Source: Kineococcus rubinsiae (lineage in GTDB: Bacteria > Actinomycetota > Actinomycetes > Actinomycetales > Kineococcaceae). Taken from it: 44,456 bases of DNA. Made by a program: the position numbers and the translations under genes. The notes below the pieces were generated by a model. It had not been told where the DNA came from, did no database searches, and was given only the letters and a program-made list of their open reading frames with translations. Shown piece after piece: positions 1-7,769 of this stretch; positions within the stretch are counted from its first letter, which is position 1; every line of letters starts with the position of its first letter. Where the stretch lies: the NCBI RefSeq assembly GCF_011839805.1, contig NZ_VWPY01000037.1, positions 1-44,456 of the forward strand. The letters are read 5' to 3'.

Positions 1-932
1 GCCCGGGCCTGGACACCCACGCCGTCACCCGGCAGCTGCAGGCCGCCGCCGCGGCGCCGGCCGGTGCCGAGGCGCCTCCCGCCGGGGTCACCTCGCGCTC
101 CGGGAGGCGACGACCGGCTCCGGCGACCCCGCCCGCCCGCCCGCAGGCGGACGCGCCGCGGGCGGGTGCGGCCCGCGCGGGCACCGGGCGGATGCAGGGA
201 GGAACGGGTCGCCTGCTGCTCGTCGGGGTGCCCGTCCTCGTGCTGGCCCTCGCCGGGGCGGCCGTCCTCGTGCACGAGCGGCAGGACGGTGCCGCGTCGG
301 CGGACGGCTCGTCGGGCAGGGGTGCGTCCGCAGAGGTGGCGGCGCCGGGGGTGGTCGCGCGCCGTGACAAGGAGGCGGCGCCCGCGTCCGACGCCGCCAC
401 GCCACCGGCGCCCAGCCCCGGGCTGCCGGCCCTCGCGCCGTCGCTGCCCGCGACGGGGTCGGCCGTGCCCGCCTCACCCGCAGTGCCCTCACCCGCAGTG
501 CCCTCCTCCGGTGCGCCGCTCCCCGCGGAGGGCGGCGACGTCGGCGCGGAGGTGCTGGCGGGGGACGACGTGACCGCGGCGGTCCGCGAGCTGGCGGCGC
601 GGCGCGCGCAGGCGCTGACGAGCCTCGTCACGACCGACCTGCTCCTGGCCGACGCGGGCGGCTCGAGCGCCCTGACCGCGGACATGGCGCTGCTCGAGCA
701 GCTGCGCTCGGCGGGCCGGCGCTGGTCGGGGCTGTCCTTCGACGTGCGGGACGTGCGCGTGGAGGAGTCCTCGGCCCAGCGGGCCGTGGTCCTGGCGAGC
801 GTCGTGACGGGCGCGCACGAGGTGGTCTCGGCGGACGGGGGCGTCACCCCGGTGGCGGCCGCCGCGCCGCGCACGTCGCGGCTGACCCTGGTCCGCGTGG
901 CCGGTCAGTGGCGGGTCGACGCGGTCGGCTGA
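1..932 (+). CDS. membrane-anchored protein, 3' part (5' end outside window)
   Basis: The frame is open from base 3 and keeps strong G/C third positions upstream of the ATG at 192, so I read this as the C-terminal part of a longer protein. The visible part has an Ala/Pro-rich linker, one hydrophobic transmembrane segment (about codons 66-85, LLLVGVPVLVLALAGAAVLV), a second Ala/Pro/Ser-rich linker and a roughly 110-residue extracytoplasmic domain starting near DDVTAAVRELAARR and ending RLTLVRVAGQWRVDAVG. This layout (cytoplasmic part, linker, single TM, small outer domain of SnoaL/Mce-associated look) is common in actinobacterial kinase-like and scaffold proteins, but no catalytic domain is in the window. 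The alternative is a short protein starting at ATG 192, which lacks a clear ribosome binding site. It ends 4 bp from the convergent epimerase gene. Confidence 0.6.
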   Translation, partial: PGLDTHAVTRQLQAAAAAPAGAEAPPAGVTSRSGRRRPAPATPPARPQADAPRAGAARAGTGRMQGGTGRLLLVGVPVLVLALAGAAVLVHERQDGAASADGSSGRGASAEVAAPGVVARRDKEAAPASDAATPPAPSPGLPALAPSLPATGSAVPASPAVPSPAVPSSGAPLPAEGGDVGAEVLAGDDVTAAVRELAARRAQALTSLVTTDLLLADAGGSSALTADMALLEQLRSAGRRWSGLSFDVRDVRVEESSAQRAVVLASVVTGAHEVVSADGGVTPVAAAAPRTSRLTLVRVAGQWRVDAVG

Positions 933-936
933 CGCC

Positions 937-1827
937 TCAGGCGCCGGCGAGCCAGTCGACGATCGTGGTGGCGTCGGGGTGGCGGAAGACGAAGCCCGCG
1001 TCCAGGAGCTTCTGCGGCACCACCCGCTGGCTCATGAGGACCGAGCTCGCGAACTCGCCCAGCACGGTGCGCAGCGCGATCCCGGGGACGGCGAGGACGG
1101 TGGGGCGGTGCAGCGCCTGCCCCAGCGCCTTGGTGACGACGGCGTTGTGCGCCGGCACGGGCGCGGTGAGGTTGACCGGTCCGGAGACGGGGTTCTCGAG
1201 CAGGAACGTCAGCGCGCGGACCTCGTCGGGCATCGAGATGAGGCTCCACCACTGGTTGCCGCTGCCGAGGCGGCCGCCCACCCCGAGGTGGAACAGGGTG
1301 AGGAGGCGGCCGAAGGCGCCGCCCGCGGGACTCGCCAGGAGGCCCGTGCGGGCCATCGCGACGCGGATCCCGGCGTCGGTCGCGGGCCGGGTCGCGGCCT
1401 CCCACTCGCGCACGACACCCGCGAGGAAGTCGTCGCCCCACGGGGAGTCCTCGGTGAGGACCGCGTCGCCCGCCTCGCCGTAGGCGCCGACCGCCGAGGC
1501 GTTGACGAGCACCGACGGGCGACGCTCCTGCGCGATCATGGCCGTGACCAGCGTCGACGTCGTCTGCACGCGGGAGCTGAGGATCTCCCGCTTGTACTCC
1601 GGGGTCCAGCGGTGGTCGCCCACCCCGACGCCGGAGAGGTTCACCACGGCGTCCGCGCCCGTCAGGGCCGCGGGGTCGATGCTCCCGCTCGCCGGGTCCC
1701 AGCGCAGCTCGCCGGGCCCGCGCGGCTCCCGGCGCACGAGCACCAGGACGTCGTGCCCGTCCGCGCGCAGGGACGGCACCAGGTGCCGGCCGATCAGGCC
1801 GCTTGCACCACTCACGACGACGCGCAC
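937..1827 (-). CDS. TIGR01777-family NAD(P)-dependent epimerase/SDR
   Basis: A 296-residue extended short-chain dehydrogenase-like protein. The N-terminus has the Rossmann motif GASGLIG (residues 7-13). It is followed by features of the TIGR01777/SDR39U1 (YfcH-like) family: an LSGVGVGDHRW stretch, a VNASAVGAYG active-site region and a late MPDEVRALTFLLEN helix. The physiological substrate of this family is not established. The GTG start at 1827 is preceded by a good GAGGAG ribosome binding site. It lies directly downstream of sucB on the same strand. In other actinobacteria the same gene sits between sucB/dlaT and lipB-lipA, which suggests a link with lipoate-dependent enzymes. lipB/lipA are not seen here because the opposing gene at 1-932 follows. 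Confidence 0.88.
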   Translation of the reverse strand: MRVVVSGASGLIGRHLVPSLRADGHDVLVLVRREPRGPGELRWDPASGSIDPAALTGADAVVNLSGVGVGDHRWTPEYKREILSSRVQTTSTLVTAMIAQERRPSVLVNASAVGAYGEAGDAVLTEDSPWGDDFLAGVVREWEAATRPATDAGIRVAMARTGLLASPAGGAFGRLLTLFHLGVGGRLGSGNQWWSLISMPDEVRALTFLLENPVSGPVNLTAPVPAHNAVVTKALGQALHRPTVLAVPGIALRTVLGEFASSVLMSQRVVPQKLLDAGFVFRHPDATTIVDWLAGA

Positions 1828-1879
1828 GGGGGTTCTCCTCGTTCCGGGGGTGCCCGGTCCCTGCTGGGGCCGGGCGTGG

Positions 1880-1915
1880 GACGGGCCCCGCCCCGCGAGG
1901 GGGACGGGGCCCGTC
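1880..1915 (-). terminator. hairpin terminator after sucB
   Basis: Perfect 11-bp inverted repeat GACGGGCCCCG / CGGGGCCCGTC. The interior can pair further (CCCC gcga GGGG), giving one long GC-rich hairpin. It starts 8 nt after the sucB stop codon on the minus strand. There is no clear U-tract, as is usual in actinobacteria. Confidence 0.7.
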
Positions 1916-1922
1916 GGGGACG

Positions 1923-3809
1923 TCAGAGCCCGAGGTCGCCCTCGAACGCGCCGTCCTCGATGCGCTTCTTGATCGTCTGCAGGAAGCGGGCCGCGTCCGC
2001 GCCGTCGACGATGCGGTGGTCGTAGGACAGGGCCAGGTAGGCCATCGACCGGATGGCGATCGAGTCCTGCCCGTCGGCGTCCGCGACCACGACGGGGCGC
2101 TTGACGATCGCACCCGTGCCGAGGATCGCCACCTGCGGCTGGTTGATGATCGGCGTGTCGAACAGGGCGCCGATGCTGCCGGTGTTCGTGATGGTGAACG
2201 TGCCGCCGGCCAGGTCGTCGGGGGTGATCTTGTTGGCCCGCGTGCGGGCCGCGAGGTCGCCGACCTTGCGGGCGATGCCGCCCAGGTTCAGGTCCCCGGC
2301 GTCCTTGATGACGGGGACGATGAGGCCCTTGGGGGTGTCCACGGCCATCGAGATGTTCTCGCTGGCGTGGTAGACGACGGTGTCGCCGTCGATGCTCGAA
2401 TTCAGCGACGGGTGCTGCTTGAGCGCCTCGACCGTGGCCTTGATGAAGAACGGCAGGAACGTGAGCTTCGCGCCCTCGGTCGCCTGGAAGCTGTTCTTCG
2501 CCTGCGCCCGCAGCCGCGCCACGCGGGTGACGTCGACCTCGATGACGGTCGTGAGCTGCGCCGACGTCTGCAGCGACTCGACCATGCGCTGGGCGATGAT
2601 CTTGCGCAGCCGCGACATCTTCTCGGTCGTGCCGCGCTTGGCGGAGACCTCGACGACGGGCGCCGACGGCTTGGCGGCCGGGGCGGCGGCCGGAGCCGGG
2701 GCGGCCTGCTGGGCCTTCGCGGCCTCGGCGGCCTTCGCGGCCGCGGCCTTCGCCTCCTCGGCGGCGGCCGTGACGTCCTGCTTGCGGATGCGCCCGCCGA
2801 CGCCGGTGCCCGTCAGCGCGGACAGGTCCACGCCGAGGTCCTTGGCGAGCTTGCGCACCAGCGGCGTGACGTAGGTGGTGCCGCCGGTCGGCTGCGCGGC
2901 CGGCGCCTCGCCGGCCTGCGGGGCGGGCGCGGGGGAGGAGGACGCGGAGGCCTTCTCCTCCTGCACCTGGGTGGGCTGCGCGGACGGCTGCGTGGCCTGC
3001 TCCGCCTGCTCGCGGGCGCTGTCGCGCACCGCGACCTCGTCGGCCAGCGTCTCCTCGGCCTTCGGCTCGTCCTGCGCCTCGGGGGCCGGGACCGCCGCGG
3101 GGGCGGACTCCTGGGGCGCCGACTGCTGGGGAGCGGACTCCTGGGGGGCCGACTCCTGCGGAGCGGACGGCTGAGCCGCGCCGTCGCCGATGCGGGCCAG
3201 GTCCGTGCCGACCTCGACGGTCTCGTCCTCGCCGACGAGGATCTCCTGCAGCGTCCCCGCCACGGGGGAGGGGATCTCGGTGTCGACCTTGTCGGTGGAC
3301 ACCTCCAGCAGGGGCTCGTCGACCTCGACGGCGTCGCCGACGGCCTTGAGCCAGCGGGTGACGGTGCCCTCGGTGACGCTCTCGCCCAGGGCGGGCATCT
3401 TCACGGCGGTGCCGCCGCCGGAGCTGGGCGCCGCGGCGGCCGCGGGCGGCTGCTCGGGCGACGGCTCCTGCTCGGTCTCGGGCGCCTGCTGCGCGTCCTG
3501 GGTCGTGGGCGGCTCGGGAGCGGCCTCGGGCTCCGGCTCCGGCTCCGAGGGGGCGGCGGCCTCGGGGGCCGCGCCGTCACCGATGCGCGCGAGGTCGGCG
3601 CCGACCTCGACGGTCTCGTCCTCCTCGACGAGGATCTCCTGGAGGGTGCCCGCGAACGGCGAGGGGATCTCGGTGTCGACCTTGTCGGTGGACACCTCCA
3701 GCAGGGGCTCGTCGACCTCGACGGTGTCGCCGACCTGCTTCAGCCACCGGGTCACGGTGCCCTCGGTGACGCTCTCCCCGAGCGCCGGCATCTGCACCGA
3801 GTTCGACAT
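1923..3809 (-). CDS. sucB: dihydrolipoyl acyltransferase (E2) of 2-oxoacid dehydrogenase
   Basis: A 628-residue E2 subunit carrying acyl groups on lipoyl-lysines and passing them to CoA. It has two lipoyl domains (residues about 2-78 and 135-210) with the lipoylation site in [12 protein letters not shown] (K43 and K174). A peripheral-subunit-binding domain follows (313-348, [17 protein letters not shown]), then the catalytic domain (393-628) with the active-site motif HRIVDG (H598, D602). Linkers are Ala/Pro/Glu-rich and include four SAPQE-type pentapeptides near 215-237. The ATG at 3809 is chosen because GGAG lies 10 nt upstream; the GTG at 3827 has no site. The family is usually named SucB in actinobacteria, but the mycobacterial homologue (DlaT) serves pyruvate dehydrogenase, because the actinobacterial 2-oxoglutarate decarboxylase KGD carries its own E2-like part. 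It is followed upstream on the same strand by lpd. Confidence 0.95.
   Translation of the reverse strand: MSNSVQMPALGESVTEGTVTRWLKQVGDTVEVDEPLLEVSTDKVDTEIPSPFAGTLQEILVEEDETVEVGADLARIGDGAAPEAAAPSEPEPEPEAAPEPPTTQDAQQAPETEQEPSPEQPPAAAAAPSSGGGTAVKMPALGESVTEGTVTRWLKAVGDAVEVDEPLLEVSTDKVDTEIPSPVAGTLQEILVGEDETVEVGTDLARIGDGAAQPSAPQESAPQESAPQQSAPQESAPAAVPAPEAQDEPKAEETLADEVAVRDSAREQAEQATQPSAQPTQVQEEKASASSSPAPAPQAGEAPAAQPTGGTTYVTPLVRKLAKDLGVDLSALTGTGVGGRIRKQDVTAAAEEAKAAAAKAAEAAKAQQAAPAPAAAPAAKPSAPVVEVSAKRGTTEKMSRLRKIIAQRMVESLQTSAQLTTVIEVDVTRVARLRAQAKNSFQATEGAKLTFLPFFIKATVEALKQHPSLNSSIDGDTVVYHASENISMAVDTPKGLIVPVIKDAGDLNLGGIARKVGDLAARTRANKITPDDLAGGTFTITNTGSIGALFDTPIINQPQVAILGTGAIVKRPVVVADADGQDSIAIRSMAYLALSYDHRIVDGADAARFLQTIKKRIEDGAFEGDLGL
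3268..3331 (-). repeat. 64-bp exact repeat, lipoyl domain 2 copy
   Basis: This segment of sucB, in the second lipoyl domain around the lipoylated lysine, is identical base for base over 64 bp to 3661-3724 in the first lipoyl domain. The copies differ on both sides of the block. Confidence 0.9.
3661..3724 (-). repeat. 64-bp exact repeat, lipoyl domain 1 copy
   Basis: Partner of 3268-3331. It encodes the lysine-bearing hairpin of the first lipoyl domain. Identity at wobble positions as well as at amino-acid level points to recent duplication or gene conversion. Confidence 0.9.
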
Positions 3810-3886
3810 CTGTTCGGTTCTCCTCACGACGGGCGTGCTCCGGGCGCCCGGAGGACGCCCACGGATCTGACGGTTCTGCGAGTGCC

Positions 3887-3912
3887 GGCCAGCACCCGCG
3901 GGGGTGCCGGCC
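3887..3912 (-). terminator. hairpin between lpd and sucB
   Basis: An imperfect 11-bp stem (GGCCAGCACCC against GGGTGCCGGCC, one mismatch) begins about 9 nt after the lpd stop on the minus strand. It may be a terminator or a partial attenuator that sets the E3:E2 ratio, because sucB lies just downstream on the same strand. Confidence 0.5.
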
Positions 3913-3921
3913 GGGACGGGG

Positions 3922-5301
3922 TCAGCTGTGCGAGTGCAGCGGCTTGCCGGCGAGCGCCAGGAAGGCCTCGCCGACGGCCTCGTTCTGCGTCGGGTGGGTG
4001 TGCACGAGGGCCGCGACGTCCTCCGGGAAGGCCTCCCAGTTGACGATGAGCTGGGCCTCGCCGACCTGCTCGCTCATGCGTGAGCCGACCATGTGGACGC
4101 CCACGACGGGGCCGTCCTTCTGGCGGACGAGCTTGACGAAGCCGGTCGTGCCGAGGATCTGGCTCTTGCCGTTGCCCCCGAGGTTGTACTCGACGACCTC
4201 GACGTCGCCGAACTTCTCCCGCGCCTTGGCCTCCGTCAGCCCGACGGAGGCGACCTCGGGCTCGGAGTAGGTGACCTTGGGGATGCCGAGCTCGTCGATG
4301 GGGGCCGGGGCGAGGCCCGCGATCTCCTCGGCGACGAAGATGCCCTGCTGGAACCCGCGGTGGGCGAGCTGGAGGCCGGGGACGATGTCGCCCACGGCGT
4401 AGACGCCGTCGACGTTGGTCCGCAGGCGCTCGTCGGTGAGGACGAACCCGCGGTCCATCGTGATGCCCTGCTCCTCGTAGCCGAGGTTCGCGGTGCTGGG
4501 CCCGCGGCCGACGGCGACGAGCATGATCTCGGCCTCGAAGCTCTTGCCGTTCTCGAGCTTCACGGTGACGCCGCTGTCGCTCTGCTCGACGCCCGCGAAG
4601 CGGACGCCGAGGGAGAACGCGATGCCGCGCTTGCGGAAGGCGCGCTCGAGCGCCTTGCTCGCGGCCTCGTCCTCCAGCGGCACGAGGTGCGGCAGCGCCT
4701 CGACGATGGTCACGTCGGCGCCGAAGGAGCGCCAGACGCTCGCGAACTCGACGCCGATGACGCCGCCGCCGAGGACGACGACCGACTTCGGCACCGAGTC
4801 CAGCTGCAGCGCCTGCTCGCTGGTCATGACCCGGCCGCCGATCTCGAGACCGGGCAGCGTGCGGGAGTAGGAGCCGGTGGCCAGCACGAGGGACTTGCCC
4901 GTGTAGCGCTGCCCGTCCACCTCGACGGTGCGCTTGCCCACCAGGCGGCCCGCACCGCTGACCAGCTCGACCTTGCGGGACTTCACGAGCCCCTGCAGGC
5001 CCTTGTAGAGGCGCGCGACGACGCCGTCCTTGTACTTGTTCACGCCCGCCATGTCGATCGACTCGAGCGATGCGCGGACCCCGAAGGACTCGGCCTCGCG
5101 CGCGGTGTCGGCCACTTCGGCGGCGTGGAGCAGGGCCTTGGTCGGGATGCACCCGCGGTGCAGGCAGGTCCCTCCCAGCAGGTCCTTCTCCACGAGGGCG
5201 ACCGACAGCCCGAGCTCGGCGGAGCGCAGCGCGGCGGCGTAGCCACCGCTGCCCCCTCCGAGGATGACGACGTCGTACTCCTGCTCGGCGGCACCTGCCA
5301 C
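3922..5301 (-). CDS. lpdA: dihydrolipoyl dehydrogenase (E3)
   Basis: A 459-residue FAD flavoprotein that reoxidises the dihydrolipoyl groups of E2 and reduces NAD+. The N-terminal FAD site reads [21 protein letters not shown] and is followed by the redox disulfide in [13 protein letters not shown]. The NAD site has [17 protein letters not shown], and a second FAD motif is [10 protein letters not shown]. The C-terminal interface carries the catalytic His-Glu pair in [14 protein letters not shown]. All key residues are present and the length is normal. The GTG start at 5301 has GGGAG about 7 nt upstream. It precedes sucB on the same strand with 112 bp between, so the two probably supply one or more 2-oxoacid dehydrogenase complexes together. 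Confidence 0.97.
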   Translation of the reverse strand: MAGAAEQEYDVVILGGGSGGYAAALRSAELGLSVALVEKDLLGGTCLHRGCIPTKALLHAAEVADTAREAESFGVRASLESIDMAGVNKYKDGVVARLYKGLQGLVKSRKVELVSGAGRLVGKRTVEVDGQRYTGKSLVLATGSYSRTLPGLEIGGRVMTSEQALQLDSVPKSVVVLGGGVIGVEFASVWRSFGADVTIVEALPHLVPLEDEAASKALERAFRKRGIAFSLGVRFAGVEQSDSGVTVKLENGKSFEAEIMLVAVGRGPSTANLGYEEQGITMDRGFVLTDERLRTNVDGVYAVGDIVPGLQLAHRGFQQGIFVAEEIAGLAPAPIDELGIPKVTYSEPEVASVGLTEAKAREKFGDVEVVEYNLGGNGKSQILGTTGFVKLVRQKDGPVVGVHMVGSRMSEQVGEAQLIVNWEAFPEDVAALVHTHPTQNEAVGEAFLALAGKPLHSHS

Positions 5302-5414
5302 GAATTGCTCCCGGTGTTGGCTGATGGCGACTGGGTCCGGGCAAGTCTGTCACCACGGCCCACCTCCGGCGCCAGGGGGGACGCCGGGTGCGTGCGGGTG
5401 GAGGCGCCCGGACG

Positions 5415-5457
5415 CGACGACGGCGGCACCACGGGTGCCGTGGTGCCGCCGTCGTCG
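5415..5457 (-). terminator. strong terminator of the KKES-repeat gene
   Basis: Perfect 18-bp stem (CGACGACGGCGGCACCAC / GTGGTGCCGCCGTCGTCG) with a 7-nt loop. It lies 40 nt downstream of the repeat-protein stop and about 110 bp before lpd. It insulates the repeat gene from lpd and supports the repeat gene being its own transcription unit. Confidence 0.85.
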
Positions 5458-5497
5458 TGCTGCGGGGGGCGTCGTGCGTGCCGGTGGGGCGCTGAGG

Positions 5498-5959
5498 TCA
5501 GCGCAGCCACTCCGTCGGCGCCGACTCCTTCTTGGCCAGGGTGGTCGACTCCTTCTTGGCGAGGGTGCTCGACTCCTTCTTGACCAGGGTCGCCGACTCC
5601 TTCTTCGCGAGGGTCGAGGACTCCTTCTTGGCCAGGACGGTCGACTCCTTCTTGGCGAGGGTGGCCGACTCCTTCTTGGCCAGGGTCGCCGACTCCTTCT
5701 TCAGGAGGGTCGCCGACTCCTTCTTCAGCAGCGTCGTCGACTCCTTCTTGGCGAGGGGAGCCGACTCCTTCTTGAGGATGACCGACTCCTTCTTCAGAGG
5801 AGCGGCCTCCTTCTTGGCGGGCGCGACGCTCGTCTGCTTCGCGATGGCGACGGGAGCGGCCGAGGCGAGACCGCTCGTCCCCACCACGGCGCCGGCCGCG
5901 AGGGCCGTGCCGACGGCGGCGAGGGTGGCGCGACGGGCGATGTGGAGCAGGCGGGACAT
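5498..5959 (-). CDS. secreted KKES octapeptide-repeat protein
   Basis: A 153-residue protein of no family I recognise. Residues 1-35 form a Sec signal peptide: basic MSRLLHIARR, a hydrophobic Ala/Val core, and a likely cut near LASAA. Residues 49-146 are thirteen tandem units: a first KKEA and then twelve KKES. From residue 63 the period is exactly eight residues, typically KKES(A/T/S)TL(A/L/V). It ends in APTEWLR. There is no wall-anchor motif, cysteine or second domain. The ATG at 5959 has AGGAGG 4 nt upstream; the in-frame upstream extension has no such site. Every unit gives about net +1 charge with a Leu near its end, so an amphipathic repetitive structure, or a polyelectrolyte binding anionic wall polymers, is conceivable. 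That is inference. It sits between pepA and lpd, which are close neighbours in related genomes, and has its own promoter region and terminator. Confidence 0.85.
   Translation of the reverse strand: MSRLLHIARRATLAAVGTALAAGAVVGTSGLASAAPVAIAKQTSVAPAKKEAAPLKKESVILKKESAPLAKKESTTLLKKESATLLKKESATLAKKESATLAKKESTVLAKKESSTLAKKESATLVKKESSTLAKKESTTLAKKESAPTEWLR
5516..5815 (-). repeat. 24-bp tandem repeat coding KKES units
   Basis: Tandem 24-bp units (minus-strand core AAGAAGGAGTC plus a more variable half). The Lys-Lys-Glu-Ser codons are almost invariant at the base level while the other four codons vary. The core contains AAGGAG, a Shine-Dalgarno-like hexamer, in the units. There are no unique spacers, so this is a coding minisatellite and not a CRISPR array. 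Confidence 0.85.
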
Positions 5960-6046
5960 GGGGCCTCCTGGGCGATGCAACCCGGCTGGGCCGGACGGTG
6001 CGAAAGGGTGGGCGGGTGGCGACGTCCCCCGAGGATCGTCACCAAG

Positions 6047-6066
6047 AGCATAGCGTCCGTCGCTAT
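6047..6066 (-). promoter_or_regulatory. possible promoter/operator of the KKES gene
   Basis: Inverted repeat ATAGCG-tccgt-CGCTAT at 6050-6066. Read on the minus strand it overlaps TATGCT (6052-6047), a fair -10 box about 90 nt upstream of the repeat-gene start. No convincing -35 is present. A repressor or activator site over the -10 is an inference. Confidence 0.4.
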
Positions 6067-6174
6067 CTGTGCACGACTCCTGATCCGCCCAGATCGGCAG
6101 GAGCTCGCCTGATCCTGAGGATCTGTGACAGAAAGTTACGGAGACCACGCTCAGCGCCCCGCCGTTAGCCCGAT

Positions 6175-6195
6175 CGGGTGACCGTCCGTCACCCG
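6175..6195 (-). terminator. hairpin after pepA
   Basis: Perfect 8-bp stem CGGGTGAC / GTCACCCG with a 5-nt loop, about 18 nt after the pepA stop. It probably ends pepA transcription before the KKES gene. No U-tract. Confidence 0.55.
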
Positions 6196-6213
6196 GTCCG
6201 CCGTCCGTCCGCG

Positions 6214-7710
6214 TCAGGACCCCGCGAGGTCCTCCGCCAGCGCCAGCAGCGTCCGGACGGCCACGCCCGTGCCGCCCTTAGGGGTGTAGCCGTGCGGCTC
6301 ACCCGTCTGGAACGCCGGGCCCGCGATGTCCAGGTGCGCCCACGGCACCGGCTCGCCGTCGGCGCCCGCGCCGACGAACTCCTGCAGGAAGAGCCCGGCC
6401 ACGAGCATCCCGCCGGCCCGGTCGCCGATGTTGGCCAGGTCGGCGACGGGGGAGTCCAGGCTCGCCCGCAGCTCGCGCGGCAGGGGCATCGGCCAGAACT
6501 GCTCGCCCGCGCGCTCGGCCGCGGCCAGCACGCCGTCGCGGAACCCGTCGTGGTTGCCCATGACGGCCGAGACCCGGTTGCCCAGCGCGACGACCTGCGC
6601 GCCCGTGAGGGTGGCGACGTCCACGACGTGGTCGGGGTGCTCGGCGGTGGCGGCCACGAGGGCGTCGCCGAGGACGAGGCGGCCCTCGGCGTCGGTGTTG
6701 AGGACCTCGACCGTCGTCCCGCCGTGCATCGTCAGCACGTCGGAGGGGCGGATCGCCGTGCCCGAGGGCATGTTCTCCGCGACCGCGAGCCAGCCGGTGA
6801 CGCGCAGCGGCAGGCCCAGGTCGGCGACGGCCTTGACCGCGGCCAGCACGGCCGCGGCGCCGGACATGTCGCTCTTCATCGTCTCCATGCCGGCCGGGGG
6901 CTTCAGCGACAGGCCGCCCGAGTCGAACGTGATGCCCTTGCCGACCAGGGCCAGGTGGCCCCGGGCGCCCTTGGGCGCGTGCTCCACCACGACGAGGCGC
7001 GGCGGCCGCGAGGAGCCCTGGCCCACGCCGAGGATGCCGCCGAAGCCGCCGTCGGCGAGCTCCTGCTCAGCGAGGACGCGGACCGTCATCGACGAGCCCT
7101 CCGCCAGGCGGACGGCCGCCGCGGCGAGGTCGGCGGGCGCGAGGTCCCCGGGGGCGGTGTTGATCAGGTCGCGCGCCACGGCGACGGCCTCGCCGACGAC
7201 CTGGGCGCGCTCCACGGCCGCCCGCAGCGCGCGGTCGCGCGGCTTGGCGACGAGGACGGCGACCTCGGCCACCGGGGCCTTCGGCACGGTGCGGTAGAGG
7301 GAGAAGGCGTACGCGCCGAGCGCGGCGCCCTCGGCCACGGCGGCGACGGAGATCGCGTCGGGCACCGGCAGCGCCAGCGCCACGCTGCGGCGGCCGGCGA
7401 GGGAGCGCACGACGGCGCCGGCCGCACGGCGCAGCACCTCGTGGCCGTCGGCCGCGGCGAGCGGGCCGACGCCGACGAGGGCGACGAGGGAGGTCGCGAG
7501 CCCCGGCACGGCGGGCACCAGGTGCACGGACTCCGCGGCCCCGGTGACCCGCAGGTCGGTGACGGCGCTCTTCAGCGCGGACGCGGCCGCGCGCGGCAGC
7601 TCCTCGGTGGCCAGCAGGACGGGGCTGCCCCCGTCGTCGGCGACCGCCAGCACCAGCACGTCGGCGGCAGCGCTCTTGAGGGACTTCCCGGACAGGCTCA
7701 GTTGGACCAC
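6214..7710 (-). CDS. pepA: leucyl aminopeptidase (M17)
   Basis: A 498-residue cytosolic di-metal aminopeptidase removing N-terminal residues from peptides. The N-terminal macro-like domain (about 1-165) is followed by the M17 catalytic domain. The metal and catalytic residues are visible in GKGITFDSGGLSLKP (Lys, Asp), METMKSDMSGAAAV (Asp) and the family signature NTDAEGRL (Asp, Glu), with the catalytic Arg in the last. Length is typical. The GTG start at 7710 has no ribosome binding site but lies 6 nt after a TAGGCT box, so the mRNA is probably leaderless. In related actinobacteria the gene is close to lpd and sucB, as here, apart from the inserted repeat gene. Confidence 0.96.
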   Translation of the reverse strand: MVQLSLSGKSLKSAAADVLVLAVADDGGSPVLLATEELPRAAASALKSAVTDLRVTGAAESVHLVPAVPGLATSLVALVGVGPLAAADGHEVLRRAAGAVVRSLAGRRSVALALPVPDAISVAAVAEGAALGAYAFSLYRTVPKAPVAEVAVLVAKPRDRALRAAVERAQVVGEAVAVARDLINTAPGDLAPADLAAAAVRLAEGSSMTVRVLAEQELADGGFGGILGVGQGSSRPPRLVVVEHAPKGARGHLALVGKGITFDSGGLSLKPPAGMETMKSDMSGAAAVLAAVKAVADLGLPLRVTGWLAVAENMPSGTAIRPSDVLTMHGGTTVEVLNTDAEGRLVLGDALVAATAEHPDHVVDVATLTGAQVVALGNRVSAVMGNHDGFRDGVLAAAERAGEQFWPMPLPRELRASLDSPVADLANIGDRAGGMLVAGLFLQEFVGAGADGEPVPWAHLDIAGPAFQTGEPHGYTPKGGTGVAVRTLLALAEDLAGS

Positions 7711-7716
7711 CTGCGC

Positions 7717-7722
7717 AGCCTA
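7717..7722 (-). promoter_or_regulatory. -10 box of pepA (leaderless)
   Basis: TAGGCT on the minus strand, then 6 nt, then the GTG start. The transcription start would fall at or next to the first codon. Confidence 0.6.
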
Positions 7723-7769
7723 GCGACGGGCCCGCGGCCCCCGGACGGGTGCCGTGGCAGGCTCCCCGC

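Noticed and set aside
1803-4043. A 746-codon plus-strand open frame over sucB
   Set aside because: Antisense shadow of sucB, Gly/Arg/Leu low complexity; sucB motifs are unambiguous.
5516-5815. Repeat array resembling a CRISPR
   Set aside because: Units are contiguous 24-mers in a reading frame with no unique spacers and no cas genes nearby.
5532-6053. Plus-strand open frame antisense to the KKES gene with its own repeat (DSFLARVA-type)
   Set aside because: It is a mirror of the 24-bp repeat; it has no ribosome binding site or signal peptide, and the minus-strand frame has start, signal peptide and terminator.
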